64,000 nucleotides of DNA from Adhaeribacter aquaticus DSM 16391 (GCF_000473365.1 NZ_AXBK01000003.1:1-64000), one strand, 5' to 3'; positions 27,485-37,891 are shown, numbered from the stretch's first letter. The notes: a model not told the origin generated them from the letters alone. Made by a program: numbers and translations.

Positions 27485-30400
27485 TTAATAATTAGTGCTA
27501 TGCGCCATTTTCTGTTCTTCCATCAGGGCTGTTTCGTGTTCCAGTTCTTCCAGGGTTTTTTCTTCCAGTTCAATCTTGGTAGATTTATCCAGGCCAAACT
27601 TCGCCAGCACGCGGTCGAATAAATAATAGATAATAGGAACGACAATCAGGGTCAGGAACATGGAACTACTCAATCCGCCAATCAGGGCCCAGGCTAAACC
27701 ATTTTTAGAGGCAGCCACAGCCCCACCCGCTAACGCAATCGGTAACATACCAATTACCATGGCCAGGGTAGTCATCAGGATAGGACGGAAACGGATCCGG
27801 ACGGCTTCAATCAAGGCCTCTTTTACGGGCACACCTTCAGATTTAAGCTTGTTGGTAAAGTCAACTACCATAATGGCGTTTTTAGCCACTAAACCAATCA
27901 TCATAATAATCCCCAGAATAGAGAAAATACTTAGTGTTTCGGATGATAAGGCCAAAGCTAATAAGGCCCCAATAATTGCTAGTGGAATGGAGAACAATAC
28001 CACAAAAGGATACACGTAGCTGTCATACAAGCCCACCATAATCAGGTACATAAAAATGATAGAAGCCAGTAAAGCAACGCCCAAGGTACCAAAACCTTCG
28101 GACTGGTTTTTCATGTTTCCTTCGTAGCCAATGGTTACGCCGGTCGGCAATTTCATTTTTCCTAAGCGTTCCTGAATTTCGGCACCCACAGAACCTGCCG
28201 GACGGCCTACCACAAAGGAATTCACATTTACAGAAGTTACCCGGTCGGTACGTTCCAGTTTTGAAGGCCCGGAAGCCTGACGGATATCGGCAAACTGACC
28301 TAACCGAATTAACTGGCCGGTATTATTTACAAAAGATAAGTTAGATATATCGGTTACATTGCGGCGGTCGAACACATCCAGGCGGATATTGATATCGTAG
28401 TTGTTCGTGCCTTCGCGGTATTCGGCATCGGTGTTACCGCTAAATGCCACCTGCATACCGGCGCCCACGCTTTCCAGGGTTAGACCCAAACTCGCCATTT
28501 TATCGCGGTCCACGGCTACTTCAATTTCGGGGTTTCCGCCTTCCACGGAAGTTTCCACATCCGAGGTACCCTGTACCTGTACCACCTGGTTCATGACGCG
28601 CTGTGAGAAATTAAGCAAGGTATCTAAATTAGGGCCCGATAATACAATCATAATAGGGGCTTGCGCACTACCTACCATTCCTACAGGCACCGGCGTAACT
28701 TTTATGCCCGATATTTTACTTTCGATATCGGCTTTTACAATCCGGCTGAATTTCTCGGTACTAAAATTACGTTCTTTTACGTTTACCAAGGCTACGAATA
28801 CTTCTGATTCATAAGCGTTGCCCTGGCCAGCCTGCGATGAAGAGGTGGCACCAACCGTCGTAAATACTTTTTTGATTTCGGGATATTTCTGAAGGTAGCG
28901 TTCTACCTGCGATGTAGCCTGATTGGTTTGCTCTACGGTAGCATTCTTAGGTAATTCCAACTGGAAGTTCACCTCGCCCCGGTCACCGTTGCCAATAAAC
29001 TCACTCCCAATAAATCCACCCGGAATTAGCATAACCGAGCCAATAAAAGCACCAAACGTTAACAGGATGACAATAATTTTGTGGTTAAATGCCCAGCGTA
29101 AGGTACTGGTAAAGCCATCAATAATCCGATCAAGCAAACGCTCAAAACCCAAAATAAAACGGCCGAATATATTTTTATCGGATAAATGTTCTAAGCGCGA
29201 AAAACGGCTGGCTAATAAAGGAATCAAGGTAAAGGCAACAAATAAACTGATTAAGGTTGCTACCGCTACCACCACCGCAAACTGGCGTAAAATATCTGAA
29301 ACTAAACCGGTAGAAAGCGCCAGCGGCACAAATACAACCACAATTACGAGCGTAATTGAAATAACCGTAGAAGAAATTTCGCGGATACCATCGTAGGACG
29401 CCTGGGCCGGTGTTTTACCCATTTCCATATGCCGATAGATATTTTCAATTACCACAATCGCATCATCTACCAGGATACCCACCACCAATGATAAAGCCAT
29501 TAAGGACATCAGGTTCAACGAAAAACCAAATAACCAGATAGCAATAAACGTAGCAACCAGGGATGCCGGAATGGAGACCATTACAATAATCGCGTTTCGG
29601 ATACTGTGCAAGAACAGTAACATTACCACGGCTACCAATATAATTGCTAATACTAAATCGTGCATAACAGAATCAGCGGCTTCTAAGGTAAACGTAGAAC
29701 TGTCATTTGCAATGTTAAACTTCAGGCCTACATTAGCATAAGTTTTTTCCAGTTGCGCCAGCGTTGCTCTGGTTTGCTCACTTACCTCCACGGCGTTAGC
29801 ATCTGATTGCTTCTGAATGGTAATACCAACTGATGGGTTAGAATTAATACGGCTTAAAATATCGATATCTTTCTGTGAATCCTGTACTTCCGACAAATCG
29901 CTTAAGCGCACCACCCCTCCGGCATTTTGTCGGATGATTAAATTATTTAGCTGGTCCAAGGACTGGAATTTACCAGCCAGACGAATCTGCGTTTGGCCGT
30001 TTGCATCTTTAATTTCACCGGTCGGAAAGTCTAAGTTAGAGTTCCGGATGGTTTGCATTACCTGTAATATGGAGATACCATAAGCTTCCAGTTTATTGGC
30101 ATCAATATTTACCTTGATCTCCCGCTCCTGGCCACCCAATATTTTTATAGCGGCCACCCCCTGGGCACGGGACAATTGTGGTTTAATTTGCTTATCAATT
30201 AAGTCAAAAAATTTGGTAGCCGGCATATTGGCCGTGGCACCCATTTTAATAATCGGTAAGTCGTCGAAGTCAAATTTTCCTAAGGTTGGGGCATCGGCAT
30301 CCTCGGGTAAACGGGCCAGAATGGCGTTTACTTTCCGCTGGGCATCCTGCAAACTTAAATCTACATTCGTGCCTTGCTTTAAATTGATAACGATAATGGA

Positions 30401-30664
30401 AAAGCTTTCCTGGGATGTACTTTTTATGGTACTTACGTTTTCCAGCGACGAAATCGCGTCTTCAATTTCCTTTGTAACGGAGTTTTCTACTTCATACGGC
30501 GAAGCACCGGGATATAACGTGGTAATAGTTAAAACCGGCGGGCTAAACTTTGGCAACAGCTCATAGTTTAATGACCGGTATGCAGTTACCCCTAGTAAGG
30601 TAAGTACAGTAAATACCACCACTACTATTGTAGACCGTTGAATTGATATTTTAGTAATATTCAT
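27485..30664 (-). CDS. RND efflux pump permease (system 2)
   Basis: The 1059-aa AcrB/MdtB-like pump has the usual N-terminus (RSTIVVVVFTVLTLLGVTAYRSL...LYPGASPYEVENSVTKEIEDAI), the helix-4 aspartates in VVGILVDDAIVVIENIYRHME, and a charged C-terminal tail of about 40 residues (KIELEEKTLEELEHETALMEEQ). It pairs with the adaptor at 30703 and the TolC protein at 31768 in one operon headed by a GbsR/MarR regulator. It is only distantly similar to system 1, so the two pumps likely serve different substrates. Confidence 0.94.
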   Translation of the reverse strand: MNITKISIQRSTIVVVVFTVLTLLGVTAYRSLNYELLPKFSPPVLTITTLYPGASPYEVENSVTKEIEDAISSLENVSTIKSTSQESFSIIVINLKQGTNVDLSLQDAQRKVNAILARLPEDADAPTLGKFDFDDLPIIKMGATANMPATKFFDLIDKQIKPQLSRAQGVAAIKILGGQEREIKVNIDANKLEAYGISILQVMQTIRNSNLDFPTGEIKDANGQTQIRLAGKFQSLDQLNNLIIRQNAGGVVRLSDLSEVQDSQKDIDILSRINSNPSVGITIQKQSDANAVEVSEQTRATLAQLEKTYANVGLKFNIANDSSTFTLEAADSVMHDLVLAIILVAVVMLLFLHSIRNAIIVMVSIPASLVATFIAIWLFGFSLNLMSLMALSLVVGILVDDAIVVIENIYRHMEMGKTPAQASYDGIREISSTVISITLVIVVVFVPLALSTGLVSDILRQFAVVVAVATLISLFVAFTLIPLLASRFSRLEHLSDKNIFGRFILGFERLLDRIIDGFTSTLRWAFNHKIIVILLTFGAFIGSVMLIPGGFIGSEFIGNGDRGEVNFQLELPKNATVEQTNQATSQVERYLQKYPEIKKVFTTVGATSSSQAGQGNAYESEVFVALVNVKERNFSTEKFSRIVKADIESKISGIKVTPVPVGMVGSAQAPIMIVLSGPNLDTLLNFSQRVMNQVVQVQGTSDVETSVEGGNPEIEVAVDRDKMASLGLTLESVGAGMQVAFSGNTDAEYREGTNNYDINIRLDVFDRRNVTDISNLSFVNNTGQLIRLGQFADIRQASGPSKLERTDRVTSVNVNSFVVGRPAGSVGAEIQERLGKMKLPTGVTIGYEGNMKNQSEGFGTLGVALLASIIFMYLIMVGLYDSYVYPFVVLFSIPLAIIGALLALALSSETLSIFSILGIIMMIGLVAKNAIMVVDFTNKLKSEGVPVKEALIEAVRIRFRPILMTTLAMVIGMLPIALAGGAVAASKNGLAWALIGGLSSSMFLTLIVVPIIYYLFDRVLAKFGLDKSTKIELEEKTLEELEHETALMEEQKMAHSTNY

Positions 30665-30702
30665 TTTCTCTTATTATTTAAATCTTATTCCGGAGAAAAG
30701 CC

Positions 30703-31755
30703 TTACATGGCCGATACTTTAACCCCGTCGCGTAAGTTAATTTGTCCGCTTTGCACTACTTTCTGGCCACTGGCTAATCCGTCGGTAATTTCTACCTGGT
30801 TTTGTGTTACCGAACCAATGCGTACTTTTCTTAATTTGGCAATATTATTTTCTACCACGTAAACCGACGGATCCTGTAAACTACCTACAATGGCTTCGCG
30901 CGGCAATAAAAGAGCCTGGCGGGTATCCGGAATCTCGAATGCCGCGGTGCCGTACATACCAGCCCGCAAGCTATTTTGTGCCGGATTTTTCACTTCAATT
31001 TCCACGTCGTATTTCAAAGAATTATCGGCTTGAGCAGCAATGGCTTTTACCGTTCCTGAGATATCTTCGCCGCCACCAGCATTCGCTCTAACTTTTACCG
31101 GCTGGCCTTTTTTAATCAATAAAACCTGGCTTTCATCTACCTTCACATTCAGTTTAAGGCGGTCTACATTTACAATGTCGTACAGCTTCGTGGCGATTCC
31201 TAAATAAGAACCAACCTCCACATATATTTCGTTTATTTCTCCGGAAATAGGTGCTGTAATACGGGTTTTATTTACGCGCTGGCGGGCAGCTACCAATTGG
31301 GCTTGGGTAGAATTTACCGCTAAACGGGCTTCTTCCAGCTGACGTTTAGTAATGGCTTCACCGGCAGCTAAATTCTCAAAACGGCCTAAATCGCGTTTCG
31401 CTTTTTCGTAATTAGCCTGTACCGTAGCTAAATCAGCAGTCATGGTATTAGCTTCAACCCGCAGTAATAAGTCGCCCGCCCGCACACGGTCGCCTTTCCG
31501 TTTTAAAACTTGTTTAATCTGGCCGGTTGTTTCGGACATTAAGGATAAAGTCTGGATTGGCTCAAAATTTCCCTGCGCGGTAAACGATTTATCAATTTTA
31601 CCCAACTTGGGTTCAGTTAATTGCACAGAAATGGCATCACTTTTAATTTCGGCTACGGCGGCTTCCGTGGCCATTTCTTTTTTATTATCGATTAACTTGT
31701 AAGCTACTAACCCAACCAGTGCTACGGCAACCAGGATATAAATAAATTTTTTCAT
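30703..31755 (-). CDS. RND efflux periplasmic adaptor (system 2)
   Basis: The 350-aa product is anchored by one N-terminal helix (FIYILVAVALVGLVAYKL) instead of a lipid. The lipoyl half-motifs (QVLKRKGDRVRAGDLLLRVE and ITAPISGEINEIYVEVGSYLG), an alpha-hairpin and a beta-barrel domain (AGMYGTAAFEIPDTRQALLLPREAI) are clear. It bridges the pump encoded 38 bp downstream and the TolC protein encoded 12 bp upstream. Confidence 0.93.
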   Translation of the reverse strand: MKKFIYILVAVALVGLVAYKLIDNKKEMATEAAVAEIKSDAISVQLTEPKLGKIDKSFTAQGNFEPIQTLSLMSETTGQIKQVLKRKGDRVRAGDLLLRVEANTMTADLATVQANYEKAKRDLGRFENLAAGEAITKRQLEEARLAVNSTQAQLVAARQRVNKTRITAPISGEINEIYVEVGSYLGIATKLYDIVNVDRLKLNVKVDESQVLLIKKGQPVKVRANAGGGEDISGTVKAIAAQADNSLKYDVEIEVKNPAQNSLRAGMYGTAAFEIPDTRQALLLPREAIVGSLQDPSVYVVENNIAKLRKVRIGSVTQNQVEITDGLASGQKVVQSGQINLRDGVKVSAM

Positions 31756-31767
31756 TTTTGTTTTATG

Positions 31768-33120
31768 CTATTTTATTAATGTTTTTAATTCTCCTTTGGC
31801 TTGTAAATAAGTTAATTGTGCTAACTGGTATTTAAGCCGTTCGTTGTTCAGGTTGGTTTGTGCTTCCCGTAAGGCCACTTCGGTTTCTAATAATTCAGTA
31901 AGCGGCGAAAGGCCCTCTTTATATAATTCGTTTGTGTTTTTATAAACATCCTGGGCCAATCTTACATTCCGTTCCTGTGCTTCAATAGACCGTAGGCTGG
32001 TTTGTATTTGGGTAACCGCGTTGCTTAAAGCCAATTGGGTATTGCGGGTTAACCGGCTGATATCCTGGTCAACTTTTTCTACCTCAATTTGGGCCTGGCG
32101 CATTTGATTTTTGCGCTGGAAACCATCGAAAATGGGGACACTTAACCGCACTCCTAAATTAACTGCTTTGAACCAGGGCTGGGTGCCATCAAAGAAATTA
32201 AACTCATTTCGCTGCGCTGAGGTATTGACAGCCCCAAACCCCGAAATCGAAGGATAATAGCCTGATTGGATATTTTTTACGTTCAGTTTGTACAGGTTTT
32301 TTTGTACATTTAGTAATTTATAATCCAGACGGGTGGCCAGAATAGCTGCGGCATCCGGACTAGCTGGAATTTCGGTATTAATTACTGTAGTAGAATCTAC
32401 TACCTCCAGTTTCTGGTCTATCGGTAACCCCATAAAAAATTTGAGGGCATTCTGCTGCTGCTCGTAGTTAGCAACTAACGTCTGGCGCTGATTTTCCAGG
32501 TTTATTTTATTTACCGTTACCCGGTTTACCTGTACTTTGGTGGCCACATCATTTTTATACTGCAGGGTTAAAATTTTCTCCAGTTGCACCAGCCGGTTAA
32601 AGTTGGCATCAATAGTATTAAATTGTTGTTTGGTTTGCAGCAATTGTAAATACGCTGAGCTGACGTTGTAAATAACTTCTTCCTCGCTCATTTGCGTACG
32701 CAACTGATATAAATCGCGGGTGGTATTGGCGGCCTGTAAACCCACAAAAAATGATTTCCGGAAGATTAACTGGTTTAACTCCAATCCCCCCTGGGCATTA
32801 TACTTCGTGCCAAATTGCACCGGAATTAAGGTTCCGGGCTGACCGGCCAGTTCGCCGGGCAATAATTGTGTGGCTAAAGCCGGGAAAGCGGTTAAGGTAC
32901 CATTGGCAGCAAGTTGTGGCAAGCCGGAACCTTTTGTTTCTTTTATTTTATATTCGGCACTTTTCTGGTCCAGTAACGCTTTTTTAATAATTTCATTATT
33001 AGATATGGCAAACTTCAGTGCTTCTGCCAGGCTTAGCTTGGCAACCGGTTCTGCGGTTTGGGAAAATGCCGGCCATGAAGCAATAAGCCCCAGTGCCAGA
33101 GTTAAAATTTTCTTATTCAC
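31768..33120 (-). CDS. TolC-family outer membrane efflux protein (system 2)
   Basis: The 450-aa product has a signal peptide (LALGLIASWPAFSQ) and two TolC repeats of coiled-coil type, ending in LYKEGLSPLTELLETEVALREAQTNLNNERLKYQLAQLTYLQAKGEL. It is first among the transport genes of its operon, preceding the adaptor and the pump, whereas in system 1 the TolC gene is third. Confidence 0.93.
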   Translation of the reverse strand: MNKKILTLALGLIASWPAFSQTAEPVAKLSLAEALKFAISNNEIIKKALLDQKSAEYKIKETKGSGLPQLAANGTLTAFPALATQLLPGELAGQPGTLIPVQFGTKYNAQGGLELNQLIFRKSFFVGLQAANTTRDLYQLRTQMSEEEVIYNVSSAYLQLLQTKQQFNTIDANFNRLVQLEKILTLQYKNDVATKVQVNRVTVNKINLENQRQTLVANYEQQQNALKFFMGLPIDQKLEVVDSTTVINTEIPASPDAAAILATRLDYKLLNVQKNLYKLNVKNIQSGYYPSISGFGAVNTSAQRNEFNFFDGTQPWFKAVNLGVRLSVPIFDGFQRKNQMRQAQIEVEKVDQDISRLTRNTQLALSNAVTQIQTSLRSIEAQERNVRLAQDVYKNTNELYKEGLSPLTELLETEVALREAQTNLNNERLKYQLAQLTYLQAKGELKTLIK

Positions 33121-33187
33121 GTTAATTACTAAATAGTTTTTGAATATTTTAGATTGTTCAGGAATAAATGAACCAATGAAGTAAAAA

Positions 33188-33682
33188 TTAGTTTTTATTA
33201 TTTTTTTCTTTATTCCATTGCTGCAAGAGTAAAGGCAATTGTTGGAAAATATAGTCCATGAAATCTACCATTTCTTTTATGCTCGCATTATACTCCGGGG
33301 TTTCTTTGGTGCGTATGGCTAGCACCTCTCGCATGAGCACATTAATACCAGCCATTACTTCTATTTTATGCCGGAATTGTTCGCGCCAGTTCGATACCTT
33401 CAACCGGAAATAACGTCTTCTATCACCGGAAAAGGTAATATATTCTAACCGTTGCATCTGTAGTAACAAGTTAATTCCGTTACTTGTAGCGCTTTTACTT
33501 ATTTGTAAGGCTACGGTTATTTCGTCAAAAGTAAGCTGTGGATTATCTGACACGTACAAAAGCCCCAATATTCGGGCAGCCACAGGTTGTAAACCCTCGC
33601 CTTCGAAGGTAATGCCTATTTTTTCAATTAAATTTTTTTGTTTATCCGTCAGCACTATTTTGGGCTTACAATTAAAAACCAT
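33188..33682 (-). CDS. GbsR/MarR-family regulator of efflux system 2
   Basis: The 164-aa winged-helix protein (ARILGLLYVSDNPQLTFDEITVALQISKSATSNGINLLLQMQRLEYITFSGDRRRYFRLK) matches the GbsR-type subgroup of MarR. It is the promoter-proximal gene before the TolC, adaptor and pump genes, 67 bp from the first of them. It probably represses the operon. No palindrome was found in the short region upstream. Confidence 0.85.
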   Translation of the reverse strand: MVFNCKPKIVLTDKQKNLIEKIGITFEGEGLQPVAARILGLLYVSDNPQLTFDEITVALQISKSATSNGINLLLQMQRLEYITFSGDRRRYFRLKVSNWREQFRHKIEVMAGINVLMREVLAIRTKETPEYNASIKEMVDFMDYIFQQLPLLLQQWNKEKNNKN

Positions 33683-33891
33683 TATTTTTTATTTACTGTT
33701 ACCCTTACTTAACACTGCAAAGGTAATACAAGGTTCACCAAGTTCAAAATTTTAAGAACTAATTTTATGGTGAATTTTATAGTCTTTGATTTTTTGTTGT
33801 TGGTTAAGGAGCGTTACCTGTAAAATTTTATGGATAAAAACTAATGCAGGATGATAGGAAGCTGGGCTTCTTGTAAGGTTGAAATATCTGC

Positions 33892-34857
33892 TTAAGCATC
33901 AAAATTCTTTAAGCGGGCGGCAATTTGCGCTAATGAGTTCAATATTTCCTCTTGAGGTGGTAAAGCACCATACACCAATGATTTAAATTCACCCATATAA
34001 GTGGGCAGGAGGAAAGGCCAGCTCTTAAGAGGATCCTGAAATAAAAGGTATTCTCTAAGTGGTTCAGAAGACCAAACTCCCTGGAATTCGCTGCTGCGGG
34101 CATCGTCTACCTGTACTGCCTGAAGGCTCGTAAAGAAAGCTTGGCTATTTAAAAAAGAATTTATCTTAGGCTGCTTCAGCAAAGCATTTAAATCATAAAC
34201 GTGCCTGATTTTAAGCCGCAAATCAGTCATAGGGTCCGGTCCATACGAAGCCCGTACCAAGGCCATTACCTTTTCAGTAAAGGTTCGTTCCAAGCTCACC
34301 ACATTTACTTCAAATGGTTGCAGAGTATATTGCCGGATGAATTCAAACAGATTACGCTGCGCCAGAAACTGGCCGATATAAGAAGATACCGGCAGGTGCT
34401 GGTGGGGATTTGGGCTGGCAAATGCATTAATTTCCAGTAAAATGGTATTGCTGGCCTGTCCGAATGCTGCGTCGGCCGGAGCACCATAATCATGCACCGT
34501 TTTGCGGAACCGGGAACCCTTACTGGTTACCGGATCACCCGGAACCTCGGATAAATCTTTTGTAATTTCCTTCCCGATTTTACTTAGAAGGGACCGGACC
34601 TGATTCCCCGTCATACTTTCGGTAGCATTTATAGCCAGGTCAATATCCTCCGAAAACCGTTCAATTAGGTTATACGCCTTGGATAAAGAGGTACCCCCTT
34701 TAAAAATAGCCTGGTTTACATAAGGAGAATGGGCTAAACGGTACAACACCAAAGTAACCCAATAATCTTTCCGGATAAAGATTTCCCGGATGTTTAAAGC
34801 CTGGGCAGCAGCAGTAATGGCATCCTGAAATACTTCCGGATTCTGGTGTAAATTCAT
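33892..34857 (-). CDS. AbiEii/AbiGii-type nucleotidyltransferase toxin
   Basis: The 321-aa product has the AbiEii signatures: FIRKDYWVTLVLYRLA, the nucleotidyltransferase motif GGTSLSKAY (54-62), SEDIDLAI with the metal-binding pair Asp71 and Asp73, and a later FTEKVMALVRA. In type IV toxin-antitoxin systems this enzyme inactivates translation components by nucleotide transfer and can abort phage infection. Its start overlaps the stop of the antitoxin-like gene by 4 bp. Confidence 0.88.
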   Translation of the reverse strand: MNLHQNPEVFQDAITAAAQALNIREIFIRKDYWVTLVLYRLAHSPYVNQAIFKGGTSLSKAYNLIERFSEDIDLAINATESMTGNQVRSLLSKIGKEITKDLSEVPGDPVTSKGSRFRKTVHDYGAPADAAFGQASNTILLEINAFASPNPHQHLPVSSYIGQFLAQRNLFEFIRQYTLQPFEVNVVSLERTFTEKVMALVRASYGPDPMTDLRLKIRHVYDLNALLKQPKINSFLNSQAFFTSLQAVQVDDARSSEFQGVWSSEPLREYLLFQDPLKSWPFLLPTYMGEFKSLVYGALPPQEEILNSLAQIAARLKNFDA

Positions 34858-35594
34858 ATTATGCGCCAGTTTTTTTTATTGGGTAATACCTGCTCACTCA
34901 TGCCCAAACGGTATTGACTAAGCGGGTTAAGCTTTTTTCTTAAGGGTTTTGCTGCTTCCGAAAACCCCAGAAATTCCAGCAAAGCACCGGTTAAAGCAAT
35001 GGTAGCGGGATTATAGGTTTGCGCTAATTCAGCTAGACGCAGGATAGCAGTCAATTGAAAACCGGCCAATCGCCGCAACAGGATACGACAGGTTTCGTCG
35101 ACGCTGGTAGCTGGTATTTTTTTGATGCCCCGGAAGGCATCCAGAATTTCCAGTTGCGGAATATCGCTCTTGTTAAAGATGACCGGACGTTCCGTAATAG
35201 TTATTTTGGTATTTCCGACGGCAACAGACCGTTTGCGAAGAGTTTTCTGCGAGGGACGGGTAACCAGCGTAACGGCTTTTGGAATTTGCGTAGTCAGGCC
35301 CAACCGGTTGTATAAACCAATACCACCTTCATACATCACATTGCCCTTATCCAAATGAACCAGAGAAGCTATGACATCGCTTTCCTGGGGTTTCAGTGAA
35401 CCGAATAGGGTTTCTTTAGGCTTAAAGTAATGTCCTTTGCCGTAGCGGGTAATAACCCCCTGGCGGGCCAGGCGGCTCAAAGCAGCCGCTAAAGCCCCGA
35501 ATTCTGCTGCTGCAAGCTGGAATTGGCTATAGGTAATCAGCTGGCCAGCCGGCATGTCGTCTATTTTTTCCTTTACCTGTTGCATGATGCTCAT
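34854..35594 (-). CDS. AbiEi-like (DUF6088) antitoxin/regulator
   Basis: The 246-aa protein has an N-terminal winged helix (ITYSQFQLAAAEFGALAAALSRLARQGVITRYGKGHYFKPK, about 20-60) and a larger domain found in DUF6088/AbiEi proteins (NVMYEGGIGLYNRLGLTTQIPKAVTLVT...TITERPVIFNKSDIPQLEILDAFRGIKKI). It precedes and overlaps the toxin gene, as in AbiE pairs, and would neutralise it, chiefly by repressing transcription in known cases. Confidence 0.8.
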   Translation of the reverse strand: MSIMQQVKEKIDDMPAGQLITYSQFQLAAAEFGALAAALSRLARQGVITRYGKGHYFKPKETLFGSLKPQESDVIASLVHLDKGNVMYEGGIGLYNRLGLTTQIPKAVTLVTRPSQKTLRKRSVAVGNTKITITERPVIFNKSDIPQLEILDAFRGIKKIPATSVDETCRILLRRLAGFQLTAILRLAELAQTYNPATIALTGALLEFLGFSEAAKPLRKKLNPLSQYRLGMSEQVLPNKKNWRII

Positions 35595-36820
35595 GATCTT
35601 ACTCCTGTCTATTAAGCTTACTATCTATAGCAATTGCTCTTTGAGTAGCGCAAAGATAGTTGTTAGTATTATTTTGTCAAGTTTATTAACATAAAAACTT
35701 AACAAATGGTTACATTATTCCATTAATCATAATAAGGAGCTCATATCCAGTAGCATCAAGAGGAACATTGTCACCACTAGTTAAAGGGGAGGAAGCCAAA
35801 TCAGTTACAAAGTGCTGAGATCAATCAAGTTGAATACAGCGGTCTTAAACTTAGACGTCCTAGGGCTAGGTGTTTTACATTTATGGACTAAGTAAATAGA
35901 AAAGAGCAAAGCTTATTAAAAACCCATGATTTGGACAAGTAACAGAAAATAAATTCAGGCAAGTTAAAACGTAATTTGGGAAGATTTAAGACATCAACAT
36001 TATCCTATCAAATAATTCTATTTACAAGATAAATTATTAAGGTTATAAATTTAAAAATTAGGTGTAGAAAATAGGCAAATGGCTTAAAAATTCTAAAAAT
36101 ATTTGCTATAACATTCCCCCTTTACTGCCCCTGAAATTTATGGACTATCGCAAATATATTGCTTATAACCAGATGTCAATTGCCGAGCAGGGAGCCATCT
36201 TTTCTTTTTAATTCAAAGGAGCATTGAGAGAAAAATCAGCAAAAGTTTAGTACAATTGTGTCATCGATGATGACACAATTGTACTAAACAATAACTTCAC
36301 CCTACGCTGCTTACACAAGTTACCTGAATCTATATACCTCTAGACCAATTGTCTGTAATACCGCGAGTAGGAGAGGCTGTTTCCTTACCTTTTCTTTCCT
36401 TATAGGAAGTAAGCCAGGTTCTCAAGGAAGAAAGTACTAATTATACCATACGACAACTATATCCTCTATTATGGAAAGTTGTGGAAGTCTATCAAAACGA
36501 AGGAGACTTGCAGGGAAATCCCTTTTATTTAAGTTTATTAAGTTAAAAGGCAGTAAGGTTTTTTTAAACGTTCGGCCCATCTTGCGACAGGCCTTTTTCA
36601 TAGTTAATTTTGCATATAACAACCTCTTATTATTTTCAATAAGAATTATTTTGTAAAGGGTTAAATCTATACAATTATTACTCGATTTATTCTGCCGGTA
36701 GAAGATTATAAATTCTTCTAAAAACCCAAGTAAAAATTTATTTCCTTCAAGTATATCAAAAGGTTTTTATCGTATAATTAAATTAATAGGTCATATAATG
36801 TTTCTAATATATTTAATGTT
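35595..36820. other. Long intergenic region with a palindrome, otherwise unassigned
   Basis: About 1.2 kb without a supported gene. It holds the 43-nt palindrome at 36245-36289 and a 23-codon coding-like piece near 36138-36209. Overlapping 61-codon frames on both strands near 36440-36656 have no features of real genes. The DNA is markedly AT-rich. Confidence 0.4.
36245..36289. repeat. Perfect 21-bp inverted repeat with GAT centre
   Basis: Positions 36245-36265 (starting GTTTAGTACAATTG) and 36269-36289 are exact reverse complements separated by GAT. No T-run or adjacent gene end suggests a terminator. On a plasmid such a site could serve replication, transfer or resolution, but nothing in the sequence decides among them. 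Confidence 0.7.
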
Positions 36821-37189
36821 ATGATTTTGAATAAGTTATTGCTTCCCCTTCTTTGCCTCCTTATTTCTTTCCCTATCCAAGCCAAGGATTTGCCTGATAT
36901 GATTGAGCAACAAGCACAGGTTCTAACTACACATATGGCCACTGATCTGAACTTAGATTCTCTCACCTATAAATACCTTCAAAATTTAAACAGGGAGAAA
37001 TTAATTAAGCTTCATGAACTTCAGAAAATGCAAGAAGCCACAGAAGAGTTAAAGCTTAAAATAGTAGAGCAACTAACCTTGGAAATGGATAACCGGTTTA
37101 AAAAGATGCTCCAGCCTGACCAGGTAAATCTGTATGAAAATAAGAAAAAGGAACTGCCCTTTTATTCTACTCTCATTAATTTTAAATAA
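36821..37189 (+). CDS. Small secreted helical protein
   Basis: The 122-aa product has a signal peptide (LLLPLLCLLISFPIQAKD, cut near 20) and a highly helical, charged mature part (LNREKLIKLHELQKMQEATEELKLKIVEQLTLEMDNRFKKML...QVNLYENKKKELP). The tail (LQPDQVNLYENKK) recalls periplasmic helical proteins in which a residue count before a C-terminal loop is conserved, but I cannot place it in a family. It stands alone. Confidence 0.6.
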   Translation: MILNKLLLPLLCLLISFPIQAKDLPDMIEQQAQVLTTHMATDLNLDSLTYKYLQNLNREKLIKLHELQKMQEATEELKLKIVEQLTLEMDNRFKKMLQPDQVNLYENKKKELPFYSTLINFK

Positions 37190-37249
37190 GTAATTTTAAT
37201 TTATATTAAATAAATAGGGGCCTAAATAATAGCTACCAATTCTTGAAGT

Positions 37250-37429
37250 ATGATATCAATTGATGAATATAAAAAGGCCGCAAAGTTCTTAGAAATATTA
37301 AAAAACGCTGCACCTGATACGCTGGAAGCCGCTATCTTAAAAGCATCGACCAAAACCGTTGCACAATTTTATCAGGAGAATTTCTGCAATGAAAGGTATG
37401 CACTTTTAAAAGAAAGCGTGCTTAGGTAA
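37250..37429 (+). CDS. Small hypothetical protein, 59 aa
   Basis: An ATG-started frame reads MISIDEYKKAAKFLEILKNA and continues with a balanced, helical sequence (TLEAAILKASTKTVAQFYQE) to LKESVLR. Codon use looks coding and there is no competing frame. It lies 60 bp after the secreted helical protein. Function unknown. Confidence 0.5.
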   Translation: MISIDEYKKAAKFLEILKNAAPDTLEAAILKASTKTVAQFYQENFCNERYALLKESVLR

Positions 37430-37581
37430 TTATAAATTACAAATAATTTTATTCCCTATAGACCTTCTTATTAGGATTAAAGCCTGGTTGCCTTAAAAGG
37501 CCTTACCTAAGGGAGTGATTCCGGCTTTTAATCAGACCCCTGAAAGAAATCTAACATTAGATATAATCTACCTGAATTATT

Positions 37582-37779
37582 TTAAGAGTGTTGCAGGGTG
37601 GTTAATTTCATAACCTGTGGCTCTATCTTCGTTAGGTAGTCCTGAAGCTCTTCCTGATAGGCAACCATATCGGCTCTTCTTTATAGGTAATGTAAGAGCA
37701 TAATCTGATCTTCACATTCTTCCAAAGTAAAACAATAGATATGCTCTAGCTTTAATCTGTTTTCAATCTCTGCCAGCAT
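37582..37779 (-). pseudogene. Small gene interrupted by an in-frame stop
   Basis: The minus strand reads MLAEIENRLKLEHIYCFTLE then ECEDQIMLLHYL, a TAA at codon 33 (37683), then RRADMVAYQEELQDYLTKIE to a natural stop. The amphipathic helical character on both sides of the stop suggests one gene of 65 codons now broken. Family not recognised. Confidence 0.5.
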
Positions 37780-37891
37780 GAATTTATTTTGACTTCCTTT
37801 AATAATTCAACCTTGGATTAGTTTGCAACATTAACTACTTTATAAATCCTATCAAATAGGAGAAATACGTAAATGGTTCCCAGTAAAAACA

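Noticed and set aside
27660-30566. Long plus-strand frames opposite the second pump
   Set aside because: Each is a shadow of the 1059-residue permease, whose own frame has all family motifs.
36437-36656. Two overlapping 61-codon frames on opposite strands
   Set aside because: Neither has a recognisable motif, a plausible promoter or a partner, and they shadow each other.
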